From: JADCCX01 sp031372765
GTDB taxonomy: Bacteria; Pseudomonadota; Alphaproteobacteria; Rhizobiales; Beijerinckiaceae
DNA length: 35,551 nucleotides
Direction: 5' to 3'
Assembly: GCA_031372765.1 (NCBI GenBank)
Contig: JANMLW010000123.1
Coordinates: 1 to 35,551 of the forward strand
In this document: positions 7,773-17,215 of the stretch, piece by piece
Layout: every line of letters starts with the position of its first letter
Position numbering within the stretch: position 1 is the first letter of the stretch
Notes under the pieces: model-generated
The model's input: the letters and a program-made list of their open reading frames with translations, nothing else
What the model was told of the DNA's origin: nothing
Database searches by the model: none
Program-made: the position numbers and the translations under genes

Positions 7773-9425
7773 TTGGACAGTCAAACATTCCTTCTCAACC
7801 TTATGGGAGCCATAGCGCTGCTCATCTGGTCGATCCGCATGGTCAAAACCGGCGTCCTGCGCGCATTCGGTGAGAAATTCCGCCATGCCATCGCTGGTGC
7901 AACCTCTAACCGCATCAAGGCTTGCCTGACGGGTGCGGCTGTCGCTACCGCCGTGCAAAGCTCCGCAGCAACGGGACTGATTGTGGCGGGATTTGCAGAG
8001 CGTGGTCTGATTACGCTTGCACCGGCGTTGGCGGTCATGCTGGGAGCCGATATCGGCTCCACCTTCGTGGTGCAGGCATTGGCATTCAATCTGGCGCAAA
8101 TGGTGCCTGTGCTGTTGATTGCCGGTGTTGGACTGTTCATGCTTGCAGACAAGCCTGTCCTCAAGCAGATTGGACGCATACTCATAGGCCTGGCCTTGAT
8201 GGTTATCGCGCTTGGCATGATCAAGGCAGCGGCTGATCCGCTCAAACAGAGCGACCTTCTGAAACTCGTGATGCAGCGGCTTGCCAGTGACCCGATCATG
8301 GGTGTTCTCCTGGGGGCGCTGATTGCATGGGTCATGCACTCCAGCGTAGCGGCCATCCTGCTGATCCTGTCGCTGGCAGGCTCCGGTGTCATTGGCTTGC
8401 CGCCAGCCATCGCGCTGGTGCTGGGCTGCAACATCGGGTCGGCGCTGATTCCGCTTGGTCTTTCGTCTCAGGCACCCATGGCGGCCAAGCGCATCTTGAT
8501 CGGCAATCTGGCATTCCGTACCGCCGGGGCTTTTCTGGCGCTCCTGATCCTGCCATGGATTGTCGATCTGTCGCTGCTTCTGGCGTCTGATGCCGCACGG
8601 CAACTCGCCAATCTCCATACCCTGTTCAACATTGCGGTTGCCGCACTTTTCCTGCCTTTCGTCGGCATGGCGGGGCGGGCACTGGAACAAGCCTTTCCCG
8701 ATCCGCCAGAGGCGAGCAAGGAGCACATCGCACACCTTGACGAGGCACTGCTGGATCGACCGCAGGTGGCGCTGGCTGCCGCCAGCCGGGAGGTCATGCG
8801 CATGGCAGACCAGGTTGAGGTGATGCTGCGCGAGACGATCCTGGCGTTCTCAGGTGACAGCGAGGCCCGCAGGCAATCCATCAAGCAGCGCGACAACGAA
8901 GTGGACCGTCTTCAAGACGAAGTGAAGCTCTATCTGACACGCCTGACACGCCAACCCTTGTCCGAGGCCGATAGCCGCAAGGCCTTCGACCTTATCCTCT
9001 TCACGACCAATCTGGAGCATGTCGGCGATATCATCGACAAGAGCCTGCTGGAACTGGCTGCCAAGAAACAGCGGTTGAATGTTGAGTTTTCACCCGCTGG
9101 CTGGGCCGATATCCAGTCGTTTCATACCCGCGTTGTCGAACAGATGCGCCTTGCCATAACCGTGTTCATGACAGGTGACATGGCAATGGCACGCGAACTG
9201 GTGGCGGAGAAGGACCGTATTCGCATTGCCGAGCGCGAAGCAATGGAAAGTCATCTTTTGCGTCTGCGCGAAGGCACATTGGCCTCCATCGAAACCAGCG
9301 CCCTGCACCTCGATATCCTGCGGGACCTGAAACGCATCAATGCGCATGTCACATCCGTGGCTTATCCAAGCCTTGAGGCCTCAGGCTTCCTGCGCGGAAG
9401 CCGATTACGCGCCGAGACAGCCTAA
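7773..9425 (+). CDS. Na+/phosphate cotransporter family protein with PhoU-like domain
   Basis: This 550-residue inner-membrane protein belongs to the NptA/PhoU-type Na/Pi family (COG1283), expected to move phosphate with sodium. The two inverted Na/Pi repeats carry the characteristic QSS motif: AVQSSAATG at about residue 62 and a related VMHSSVAA in the second half at about 189. Some eight hydrophobic segments span roughly residues 5-300. Residues 340-530 form a helical PhoU-like domain. The start is a TTG: it gives the family's usual N-terminus leading into LLNLMGAIALLIW, and the only nearby ATG (7803) would cut into the first helix. A strong promoter lies just upstream, and a terminator-like hairpin follows. 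No pst or pho regulators are adjacent. Confidence 0.9.
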   Translation: MDSQTFLLNLMGAIALLIWSIRMVKTGVLRAFGEKFRHAIAGATSNRIKACLTGAAVATAVQSSAATGLIVAGFAERGLITLAPALAVMLGADIGSTFVVQALAFNLAQMVPVLLIAGVGLFMLADKPVLKQIGRILIGLALMVIALGMIKAAADPLKQSDLLKLVMQRLASDPIMGVLLGALIAWVMHSSVAAILLILSLAGSGVIGLPPAIALVLGCNIGSALIPLGLSSQAPMAAKRILIGNLAFRTAGAFLALLILPWIVDLSLLLASDAARQLANLHTLFNIAVAALFLPFVGMAGRALEQAFPDPPEASKEHIAHLDEALLDRPQVALAAASREVMRMADQVEVMLRETILAFSGDSEARRQSIKQRDNEVDRLQDEVKLYLTRLTRQPLSEADSRKAFDLILFTTNLEHVGDIIDKSLLELAAKKQRLNVEFSPAGWADIQSFHTRVVEQMRLAITVFMTGDMAMARELVAEKDRIRIAEREAMESHLLRLREGTLASIETSALHLDILRDLKRINAHVTSVAYPSLEASGFLRGSRLRAETA

Positions 9426-9486
9426 GGGCGCGCAAGGTGCAAATCCGGGCTGACTTCCCGTTCGTAACAGTCTAATACCGATCCGA

Positions 9487-9535
9487 AGCTGTAGCCGGGG
9501 CCTGAAAATCCTGTCTGCAGCTGTTTTTCGTTTTT
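9487..9535 (+). terminator. probable intrinsic terminator after the Na/Pi cotransporter
   Basis: AGCTGTAG (9487-9494) pairs with CTGCAGCT (9515-9522), with one G-T pair, around a 20-base loop. It is followed by GTTTTTCGTTTTT. It lies between the cotransporter and sdhE, so these are likely separate units. Confidence 0.55.
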
Positions 9536-9555
9536 CAATTTCCCATTGGTGCTCC

Positions 9556-9852
9556 ATGTCTGGCCTTGTCCGCTCAACAGTTGATCTTGATCCGCGCCGC
9601 AAGAAAATCCTGTTTCGGGCCTGGCATCGCGGCATGCGGGAGATGGACCTGATCATGGGGCGGTTTGCCGAGGAGCGGCTGGATGTCATGAGCGATGCCG
9701 AACTCGATGTCTTCGAGTTGCTGATTGAAGCGCCGGACCGTGATCTTCTGGCTTGGATCACCAACCGCGAGGAGACGCCGGTGAATTATGACACCCCGGT
9801 TTTTCAAGCACTCAAGGCATTTCATTCCCATGAAAAACCGGTGCATGTCTGA
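9556..9852 (+). CDS. sdhE: FAD assembly factor SdhE (succinate dehydrogenase assembly factor 2)
   Basis: SdhE promotes covalent attachment of FAD to the succinate dehydrogenase flavoprotein SdhA in the cytoplasm. The 98-residue protein has the diagnostic RGMRE motif (residues 25-29, within WHRGMREMD) and the conserved helical pattern that follows, including LLIEAPDRDLLAW. Length is typical for alphaproteobacteria. It lies 42 bases upstream of mfd, an arrangement common in Rhizobiales, where recG is often divergent on the other side; recG is not here. The ribosome-binding site is weak. A small hairpin separates it from mfd. Confidence 0.93.
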   Translation: MSGLVRSTVDLDPRRKKILFRAWHRGMREMDLIMGRFAEERLDVMSDAELDVFELLIEAPDRDLLAWITNREETPVNYDTPVFQALKAFHSHEKPVHV

Positions 9853-9860
9853 GCAATCCC

Positions 9861-9879
9861 TTCTCTCAAGTGGAGAGAA
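9861..9879. repeat. short TTCTCTC/GAGAGAA hairpin between sdhE and mfd
   Basis: TTCTCTC (9861-9867) pairs with GAGAGAA (9873-9879) around AAGTG. It shares its AATCC-TTCTC start with the hairpin at 5455. It is followed by A-rich sequence leading into the mfd start, so it may also affect mfd translation. Confidence 0.45.
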
Positions 9880-9894
9880 AAAGAAATCAAATCG

Positions 9895-12800
9895 ATGTTG
9901 ATTCCACCTCTTCTTCTCCAGTCAAGCGCGTCCTTCACCGTCTCAGAAGTCGCTGATGGCACCGAAGCCCTTGCGGCTGCCGAAATAACCCGCGCTCTTT
10001 ACAAGGCAGGCGCGGACAGGCCGGCGCTCAGCCTTTTTGTGACGCGTGATGCGGTGCGTGCTGCATCCATCGAGCAGGGTCTATCATTCTTCGCGCCTGA
10101 AATTGAGGTCTTCTCTTTTCCCGCCTGGGATTGCCAGCCCTATGACCGCGCTTCTCCCAATGCAGGTGTGCTGGCGCGCCGCATGGCCACGCTATCACGC
10201 CTGGTCAGGTCACGCGGTGGCGAAAGGCCGCGCCTCGTCATCACCACGGCGAATGCGCTTGTGCAGCGCGTGCCGCCTGTCGGCTGGGTTTCAGCGCAGG
10301 CGCTCGCCGCTGCGCCCGGCAATGCGCTTGATATGGAGGATCTCACCCGATGGCTGGAGCACAATGGTTTTGTGCGCACGCCTACGGTGCGCGACGCTGG
10401 CGAATATGCCGTGCGCGGTGGCATCATCGATCTCTTTGCGCCAGGACTCGTCGGGCCTATCCGCATGGATTTCTTCGGCGATACTCTGGAATCCATCCGC
10501 TCCTTCGATCCTGAAACACAGCGCTCCACGGGGCCTCTGGCGATGCTGGAACTCATACCCATGAGCGAGTTCCAGATGACCAGCGAGGCGATCCGTCGCT
10601 TCCGTCAGGGCTATGTCGCAACCTTCGGCGCGGCCACCAAGGGCGACCTGCTCTACGAGGCGATCAGCGAAGGGCGGCGCTTTCCCGGCATGGAACATTG
10701 GACGCCGCTGTTTCATCCCCGCATGAGCACGCTCATTGACTACGTGCCGGGTGCAGCACTTATTCTGGATCATCTGGCGGTTGATGCCGCGAAAGAGCGC
10801 ATCACGCAGGCCGGAGATTATTTTACCAACCGCAAAACCGGCCTTGAAGCGGTGGCCTCTGGCTCCACACCTTACAAGCCGCTGCCGCCTGACACGCTCT
10901 ACTGGAGCATCGACGAATTGCAGAAGACACTCGTTGACGAAACCACGGTTACGCTAACGCCTTACGCCGCGCCACCCGGGGGCAGCATGAAAGTGGTGGC
11001 ATTGGGCGCGCGCAAGGGTCGCATCTTTGCAGCTGAGCGGGCGGACGAATCCGTCAATGTCTTTGATGCCGCCGTCGCCCACGTCCGCGCTCTGCAAGCC
11101 ACCGGCAAGCGCGTGCTGCTGGCGGCCTGGACAGACGGATCGCGGGATCGTCTGGCAGGCGTCATGGAAGACCACGGCCTGCTGGGCGCAAAGCCTGTAG
11201 GTTCACTGGCACTGGCAAGATCCCTTGTGTCCAACGAGGTTGGATTGATTATTCTTCCGTTGGAATCAGGCGTGGAATTGCCTGATCTCGCCATTGTATC
11301 CGAGCAGGACATCCTTGGTGAACGCATGGTGCGGGGTCGTGCGCCCTCCAAACGGGCCAAGGACTTCATCTCGGAACTATCGACCCTGTCGGTCAACGAT
11401 GTGGTGGTGCATGTGGATCATGGCATTGGCCGGTTTATTGGCCTGAAGACCGTGACGGCGCTTGGCTCGCCGCATGATTGTCTGGAACTGCACTACGCCA
11501 ATGGCGACAAACTGTTCCTGCCGGTCGAAAACATCGAATTGCTCTCGCGATACGGCGGCGAGGACACGGAAGTCCAACTGGACCGTCTGGGTGGCGGTGG
11601 CTGGCAGGCCCGCAAGGCGAAGCTCAAGAAGCGCATTCTTGAAATGGCCAAGCAACTGATCAAGATCGCCGCAGCACGCCTGCTGCGTGAAGCGCCAAAG
11701 TTCGTCGCCAACGATAATGCCTTCGGCGAGTTCGTGGCGCGGTTCCCCTATGATGAAACCGACGACCAACAGAACGCCATCGACTCTGTCATGGACGACA
11801 TGGCGTCTGGCCGCCCCATGGACCGACTGATTTGCGGTGACGTCGGCTTTGGCAAGACCGAGGTTGCCTTGCGCGCCGCCTATGCGGCCGCCATGTCCGG
11901 CAAGCAGGTGGCAGTCGTCGTGCCGACAACCTTGCTGGCGCGCCAGCATCACAAGACCTTTGCCGACAGATTTCGTGGCCTGCCGATCAATGTGGCGCAG
12001 GCCTCCCGCATGGTGGGCAGTGCCGAGCTAGCCGCCACCAAGAAAGGCATCACCGATGGCACGGTCGATATTGTGGTTGGCACCCATGCGCTCCTGGGCA
12101 AGGCGATCAGTTTCCGCGATCTCGGCCTGCTGATCGTCGACGAGGAACAGCATTTTGGTGTTGGCCACAAGGAGCGCCTGAAGGAGTTGCGTGCCGAAGT
12201 GCACGTGCTCACCCTCTCCGCCACGCCAATCCCGCGCACGTTGCAACTGGCCCTCACGGGCGTGCGGGAGCTGTCGATAATCGCCACGCCGCCGGTGGAT
12301 CGCCTCGCCGTGCGCACCTTCATTGCGCCATTCGACCCAATGATCGTGCGCGAGGCTCTTTTGCGCGAGCGCTATCGTGGTGGACAGAGCTTCTATGTCG
12401 TGCCCCGTATCGAGGACCTCGCCGAGATTCGCGCCTTCCTCGACAGCCAGGTTCCCGAGATCAAATACGCAGTCGGCCATGGCCAGATGGCACCGACCGA
12501 GCTCGAGGAGGTGATGGGCAATTTTTACGATGGCAAGTTCGACGTGCTGCTCTCGACCACCATCGTCGAATCCGGTCTCGATATACCCTCGGCCAATACA
12601 TTGATCATTCACCGGGCTGATATGTTCGGTCTTGGTCAGCTTTATCAGCTGCGTGGACGTGTCGGGCGCTCCAAGACCCGTGCCTACGCGCTGTTTACCC
12701 TGCCCGCCAACAAACCGCCCACACCCCAGGCCGAGAAGCGCCTGAAAGTCCTGCAATCCCTTGATAGTCTGGGCGCAGGATTTCAGCTCGCATCCCATGA

Positions 12801-13446
12801 CCTTGATATCAGGGGGGCCGGAAACCTGCTGGGCGACGAGCAATCCGGTCATATCAAGGAAGTGGGCTACGAGCTTTATCAGCAGATGCTGGAAGAGGCT
12901 GTCGCCAACCTGAAAGCCGGCATTGAGGACGAGGTCGAAGAGCAATGGTCACCCACCATTGTCACGGGAACGCCTGTGCTGATTCCTGAAAGCTATGTGA
13001 CGGACCTTGATCTGCGCATGGCACTTTACCGTCGCCTGTCAACACTCGAAACCGAGCAGGATATTGAAAGTTTCGCAGCCGAAATGATTGACCGCTTCGG
13101 TTCATTGCCGCCTGAGGTCGAACAGTTGATGAGCATCGTGGCCATCAAGACGTTGTGCCGCAGGGCCAATATCGCAAAAGTGGAGGCGGGCCCCAAGGGC
13201 ATCGTCGTTACCTTCCGCGACAATGCCTTTGCCAATCCCGACGGTCTGGTGCGCTATGTCACCGAGCGTGGCAGCTTCGCAAAGGTGCGGCCAGACATGC
13301 GCGTGGTGTTCATCGGTGACTACGAAACCCCCTCGCGACGCCTGCGGGAGACACGCCGCCTGATGGGTGACCTCACACGCATTGCCGAGGGCAAAAAAGC
13401 CGAGGGAAAGAAAGGGGATGGCAACAAGACCGGAACCAGCAGGTAA
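9895..13446 (+). CDS. mfd: transcription-repair coupling factor
   Basis: Mfd removes RNA polymerase stalled at DNA lesions and recruits UvrA. The 1183 residues are full length. The N-terminal UvrB-like region is followed by the RNA-polymerase interaction domain (VVVHVDHGIGRF, about residue 502), then the RecG-like translocase with Walker A GDVGFGKTE (from residue 648), the DEEQ box (749) and motif VI LRGRVGRSKTRAY (about 920), and the C-terminal TRCF domain. The ATG at 9895 follows only a weak purine-rich stretch. The last 20 residues are Lys/Gly-rich and not conserved. The stop codon is 3 bases from that of the convergent DUF1993 gene, leaving no room for a terminator between them. Confidence 0.98.
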   Translation: MLIPPLLLQSSASFTVSEVADGTEALAAAEITRALYKAGADRPALSLFVTRDAVRAASIEQGLSFFAPEIEVFSFPAWDCQPYDRASPNAGVLARRMATLSRLVRSRGGERPRLVITTANALVQRVPPVGWVSAQALAAAPGNALDMEDLTRWLEHNGFVRTPTVRDAGEYAVRGGIIDLFAPGLVGPIRMDFFGDTLESIRSFDPETQRSTGPLAMLELIPMSEFQMTSEAIRRFRQGYVATFGAATKGDLLYEAISEGRRFPGMEHWTPLFHPRMSTLIDYVPGAALILDHLAVDAAKERITQAGDYFTNRKTGLEAVASGSTPYKPLPPDTLYWSIDELQKTLVDETTVTLTPYAAPPGGSMKVVALGARKGRIFAAERADESVNVFDAAVAHVRALQATGKRVLLAAWTDGSRDRLAGVMEDHGLLGAKPVGSLALARSLVSNEVGLIILPLESGVELPDLAIVSEQDILGERMVRGRAPSKRAKDFISELSTLSVNDVVVHVDHGIGRFIGLKTVTALGSPHDCLELHYANGDKLFLPVENIELLSRYGGEDTEVQLDRLGGGGWQARKAKLKKRILEMAKQLIKIAAARLLREAPKFVANDNAFGEFVARFPYDETDDQQNAIDSVMDDMASGRPMDRLICGDVGFGKTEVALRAAYAAAMSGKQVAVVVPTTLLARQHHKTFADRFRGLPINVAQASRMVGSAELAATKKGITDGTVDIVVGTHALLGKAISFRDLGLLIVDEEQHFGVGHKERLKELRAEVHVLTLSATPIPRTLQLALTGVRELSIIATPPVDRLAVRTFIAPFDPMIVREALLRERYRGGQSFYVVPRIEDLAEIRAFLDSQVPEIKYAVGHGQMAPTELEEVMGNFYDGKFDVLLSTTIVESGLDIPSANTLIIHRADMFGLGQLYQLRGRVGRSKTRAYALFTLPANKPPTPQAEKRLKVLQSLDSLGAGFQLASHDLDIRGAGNLLGDEQSGHIKEVGYELYQQMLEEAVANLKAGIEDEVEEQWSPTIVTGTPVLIPESYVTDLDLRMALYRRLSTLETEQDIESFAAEMIDRFGSLPPEVEQLMSIVAIKTLCRRANIAKVEAGPKGIVVTFRDNAFANPDGLVRYVTERGSFAKVRPDMRVVFIGDYETPSRRLRETRRLMGDLTRIAEGKKAEGKKGDGNKTGTSR

Positions 13447-13449
13447 GTC

Positions 13450-13971
13450 TTATCCAGCTGCCCGCATGCCAGCCACGGTTCCCAGATAATCGCGCTTGCC
13501 AAGGGCTACGCCGTTGGCGCGCAGGATCATGTAAACCGCCGCTGTATGGAAATAGAAATTCGGCAGAGCGAAAGCATTGAGATAATCTCCCCCGTCCATG
13601 GCGTAGGGTTTTCCCGCGATGGGGAACTGTACGGCGCGAGCCTCTGCCCCCTCAAAAGCGGCAACTGGCAAGCCTTCGATGAAAGCCAGTGTCTTGCCGA
13701 TACGCTCGTGAAGCTCGCCAAAGGTTTTCTCCTCATCGGGAAACTTGGGCAGATCCACTCCGGCCAGCCGTCCTGAGGTATTCTTGGCAAAATCGCAGGA
13801 TACCTGCACCTGACGCGACAAGGCGAACATATCAGGCGAAAGCCGCAAACCCAGCATCACCTCCGGTGCGATCTTCCTGGCTTCCGCATGGGCTTCGGCT
13901 GTCTTGAGAACAGTTTCCAGAGCCCGGAGGATCTGTGCGAAAACGGGTACGCAAGCAGCGTGAAGGGACAT
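13450..13971 (-). CDS. DUF1993 domain protein
   Basis: The 173-residue soluble protein fits the DUF1993 family (all-helical, DinB-like fold, function unknown). Recognisable features are the LRLSPDMFALSRQVQVSCDFAKN stretch near residues 42-64, broken here for description by its key residues Pro46, Asp47 and Cys59, and a C-terminal NFYFHTAAVYMILRANG segment with a conserved His. No signal peptide or membrane segment is seen. The ATG has AAAGG about 9 bases upstream. It converges with mfd and is divergent from the aminotransferase gene. Nothing around it points to a role. Confidence 0.85.
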   Translation of the reverse strand: MSLHAACVPVFAQILRALETVLKTAEAHAEARKIAPEVMLGLRLSPDMFALSRQVQVSCDFAKNTSGRLAGVDLPKFPDEEKTFGELHERIGKTLAFIEGLPVAAFEGAEARAVQFPIAGKPYAMDGGDYLNAFALPNFYFHTAAVYMILRANGVALGKRDYLGTVAGMRAAG

Positions 13972-14074
13972 GAGGCATAAACCTTTATGATGGTGGCGAT
14001 GTGATTATCTCTCTTCCAGATATCGCGACATCACGCTAGCCTGCAAGTCTGATCAACTTGTACAGGGTGGCCCC

Positions 14075-15454
14075 ATGCTGACCAATCTCCAGACGCGTGA
14101 TGTCGAAACTCTGCTCCACCCCTACACCAATCTTGATACGCACCGCACCGTCGGCCCTCTGGTTCTGGAACAGGCCAAGGGAATCTATGTGCATGATGTT
14201 GACGGCAAGCCCTATATCGAGGGCATGGCGGGCCTGTGGTGCGCTTCCTTGGGCTATGGCAACGAGGAGCTGGTGGAAGCCGCCGCCAGCCAGATGCGTA
14301 AATTGTCCTTCACGCATCTCTTCTCCGGACGCAGTCACGATCCAGCGATCGAGCTTGCGGAAAAACTCAAGGAAATGGCCCCCATTGAAGTGTCGAAGGT
14401 GTTTTTCGGCTGTTCGGGATCAGATGCCAATGACACGCAGATAAAATTGGTCTGGTATTATAACAACGCGCTGGGACGGCCCAAAAAGAAGAAAATCATC
14501 AGCCGCCTCAAGGGCTATCACGGCGTTACCATCGCCTCGGCTTCGCTGACCGGCCTGCCCAACAACCATATCGATTTTGACCTGCCGATTGCAGGCATTC
14601 TCCATACCTCTTGCCCCCATCACTATCGCTTTGGACTGGCGGGCGAGAGCGAGGAAGACTTCGCAAGCCGGATGGCGGCGGAACTTGAGGAAATGATTCT
14701 GGAAGAGGGCCCCGATACGGTTGCCGCTTTCATTGCGGAACCTGTGATGGGTGCCGGTGGTGTCATTGTGCCGCCCGCAACCTACTTCGAGAAGATCCAG
14801 ACGATTCTCACGAAGTATGATGTCCTGCTGATCTCGGACGAGGTCATCTGTGGCTTTGGACGTCTGGGCCAGATGTTCGGTTCGCCCGTTATGGGCATGA
14901 AGCCTGATACGATGAGTCTGGCCAAGGCCATAACCTCCGCCTATCAGCCGCTGTCAGCGGTTCTGGTGCCTGAGCATATGTATCAGGCGATGATCGACGA
15001 AAGCCGCAAGATCGGCGTGTTCGGCCATGGCTTCACCTATTCCGGCCATCCTGTCGCTTCCGCTGTCGCGGTCAAGACCCTGGAAATCTACGAGCGGGAC
15101 AATATCGTTGGCCATGTGCAAAGCCTTGTACCGCAGTTTCAAAGACGCCTGAAGGCGCTGGCGGATCACCCCCTGATCGGTGAGGCGCGCGGCGTCGGCC
15201 TTGTTGGCGGGCTTGAGATTGTTGCCGACAAGGCGACAAGGCGCTCATTCAGTCCCAAGCAGGCGGTTGCGCCTAGATGCGTCACATTTGGCCAAGCCGA
15301 GGGCGTTATCGTGCGTGCGATTGGCGACACCATCGCCATCTGCCCTACCCTGATCATCAAGGCGCACGAGGTTGATGAACTGTTTGACCGCATCACGCGG
15401 GCGCTGGACCGCACGCTGGCATGGGTCGAAAAGGAACAGCTGCGCGGGACCTGA
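14075..15454 (+). CDS. class III pyridoxal-phosphate aminotransferase (omega-transaminase type)
   Basis: A 459-residue fold-type I, class III aminotransferase that moves an amino group from an amine or omega-amino acid to a keto acid, usually pyruvate. Lys284 in LAKAITSAYQPLSAV is the pyridoxal-phosphate Schiff-base lysine, and Asp255 in ISDEVICGFGR contacts the cofactor nitrogen. The N-terminus (HPYTNLDTH, EGMAGLWC) matches amine- or beta-alanine-pyruvate transaminases rather than ornithine enzymes. The ATG follows AGGG. It is monocistronic and converges with a thiamine-diphosphate enzyme gene. Exact substrate cannot be read from the sequence; putrescine, beta-alanine or taurine are possible. 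Confidence 0.9.
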   Translation: MLTNLQTRDVETLLHPYTNLDTHRTVGPLVLEQAKGIYVHDVDGKPYIEGMAGLWCASLGYGNEELVEAAASQMRKLSFTHLFSGRSHDPAIELAEKLKEMAPIEVSKVFFGCSGSDANDTQIKLVWYYNNALGRPKKKKIISRLKGYHGVTIASASLTGLPNNHIDFDLPIAGILHTSCPHHYRFGLAGESEEDFASRMAAELEEMILEEGPDTVAAFIAEPVMGAGGVIVPPATYFEKIQTILTKYDVLLISDEVICGFGRLGQMFGSPVMGMKPDTMSLAKAITSAYQPLSAVLVPEHMYQAMIDESRKIGVFGHGFTYSGHPVASAVAVKTLEIYERDNIVGHVQSLVPQFQRRLKALADHPLIGEARGVGLVGGLEIVADKATRRSFSPKQAVAPRCVTFGQAEGVIVRAIGDTIAICPTLIIKAHEVDELFDRITRALDRTLAWVEKEQLRGT

Positions 15455-15551
15455 ACCTTGCATACGCTAGGCTCCTTTCCGTGCCCCAAACTGAATTGTC
15501 ATGGTGAGTGATATCTTGTGACAACAGAAGCAATCCGGGACACCTGCGCCC

Positions 15552-17183
15552 TTAAAAGCGACCCTTGTACTCTGCGGCGTCTATGGCACACGCTATAACA
15601 GTGAAGGTTTCGCTGTTCAGCGCTTTGCCAATCTCCTGCTCCAGGGTAATCCTGTCATGCACCGTGACACCCTGTCCGCCCATGGCCGTGGCCACGGCCG
15701 CAAAATCTGTGCGACCCAGATCAACCGCCAGTGGCGCGCGCCCTGTGGCACTTTGCTTCATGGCAATAAGAGCAAGGCTCGCATCCACCAGAACGATGAT
15801 GACCAGAGGCAGGCGCATGTCACGCAGCGTGGCCAGTTCACCAAGCCCCATTTCCAGTCCGCCATCGCCGACCACGGCAACAACCGGCACCTTAGGCAGT
15901 GCATGCTTGTAGCCCATGGCCAGTGGCACGGCACAGGCCATGGTGCATAGCCCGGTGGATTGCAGCATCGTGCGGGGTGCATGACAGGTCCACATCTGGC
16001 TCAGCAAAATGCGATGCGCGCCAGAATCCGCCGTGATCACCGTGTCAGGTGGAGTAAAAGTCCGTATTGTCTCGAATACAGCAGCAGGTCCCCAGATGTC
16101 GGCTTTTGCACTGAATGCGGCCTTCAACAGTGTTCTGGCATCAGAGGGGTGCTGGTCTGGCCATGTCGCGTGCGGGGCCACATGCTTCGCCAACTGCGAT
16201 AGGGCCCCTGAAACAGAGCCCAGCAATGTCATCGAAACATGATGCATGCCATGTGTGCGCAGCACCGGCGTGATGTCGATCACAGCCTTGGAGTCCGGCC
16301 ATGGATTGCGCCAGCCGATCCGCATTTCGATGGGATCATAGCCTGCCAGAATGATCAGATCAGCCTGTTCGATGAGCGGCATGATGATCCTGTCAGCTTT
16401 AGGAGAAAGACCGGCTCCACCCACGACATGAGAGTCAGTCTCGTCCATAAGGCCCTTGCCCTTGTAGGTGGTGATGAGGGCAGCCCCTGAGGCTCGGCAG
16501 AAATCCCTGATCGCCGGTCCGGCATGGTCATTCACGGCGTCAACACCTGCGATCACGAGCGGGCGTTCTGCCTGTTGCAGCAGCGTCCTTGCGGCTGCCA
16601 GATCACCATGGAACCAATGGCTGTTGGCTATGGCAGGCTGAGGTTTTGCACCGGGTTCAGAAACTGTGGCCTCGGCGACCCCAATGGGCACATCGATATG
16701 CACCGGCCCCGGTTGGCCGGACAAGGCTATGGCTAGCGCTTTCTCCAGCATCGGGCCAAGCGCTCCCGTTGTGGCGCGAAAACTGGCTTTGACCAGCGGA
16801 CGCAACACGGCCTGATGGTCGAATACCTGATGCGTGAATGTCTCCACGTCTTTTTCATCCACGCACCCGGTCAGGAAGATCAGTGGCACCCGGTCCTGCT
16901 GGGCATTAGCCACAACATTGACCGCGTTGGCGACACCGGGTCCCAGCGTTGAAAAAAGCACCGCCGGAGCACCTGTCGCGTGCCATGTGCCCTCTGCCAT
17001 GAAACCGGCAGCATTCTCGTGTCTTGCCAGACCTACGGTCACTCCTGCCGCTTCCAGCCCGGCAATCAGGGCCAGCACTTCGCCGCCGGGGATGCCGAAA
17101 GCATAACGACACCCGGCCTGCGCCAAGGCCCGCCCGATGAGATCGGCGCCTGTCAGGCCAGTATGGGAGGGGGTTGCAGGCAT
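15552..17183 (-). CDS. thiamine-diphosphate enzyme, acetolactate synthase-like
   Basis: A 543-residue protein with the three-domain layout of acetolactate synthase and related decarboxylases. The proton-relay Glu lies in ARHENAAGFMAEG near residue 52, and the cofactor motif starts with GDGGLEMGLGELATL. The usual Asn-Asn end of that motif reads Val-Asp (LVDASLALI), resembling the subfamily with NDASL rather than true biosynthetic ilvB. No regulatory subunit gene is adjacent, so anabolic acetolactate synthase is unlikely; a 2-keto acid decarboxylase or lyase role is possible. I chose the ATG at 17183, 12 residues before the conserved LTGADLIGRAL; a TTG at 17219 overlaps the preceding stop by 4 bases but has no ribosome-binding site. 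It is downstream of the TTC38-like gene. Confidence 0.85.
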   Translation of the reverse strand: MPATPSHTGLTGADLIGRALAQAGCRYAFGIPGGEVLALIAGLEAAGVTVGLARHENAAGFMAEGTWHATGAPAVLFSTLGPGVANAVNVVANAQQDRVPLIFLTGCVDEKDVETFTHQVFDHQAVLRPLVKASFRATTGALGPMLEKALAIALSGQPGPVHIDVPIGVAEATVSEPGAKPQPAIANSHWFHGDLAAARTLLQQAERPLVIAGVDAVNDHAGPAIRDFCRASGAALITTYKGKGLMDETDSHVVGGAGLSPKADRIIMPLIEQADLIILAGYDPIEMRIGWRNPWPDSKAVIDITPVLRTHGMHHVSMTLLGSVSGALSQLAKHVAPHATWPDQHPSDARTLLKAAFSAKADIWGPAAVFETIRTFTPPDTVITADSGAHRILLSQMWTCHAPRTMLQSTGLCTMACAVPLAMGYKHALPKVPVVAVVGDGGLEMGLGELATLRDMRLPLVIIVLVDASLALIAMKQSATGRAPLAVDLGRTDFAAVATAMGGQGVTVHDRITLEQEIGKALNSETFTVIACAIDAAEYKGRF

Positions 17184-17215
17184 TGTATGCACTTCTGTGT
17201 GAATGGCTGGATCAG

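Noticed and set aside
7227..8735. 502-codon open frame on the minus strand
   Set aside because: It lies antisense to puuD and the Na/Pi cotransporter, both firmly identified; its composition (Gln/His/Arg-rich, no motif) is that of a reverse-frame shadow in GC-rich DNA.
12028..12945. 305-codon open frame on the minus strand
   Set aside because: It lies antisense to the Mfd translocase domains, with no domain or start signal.
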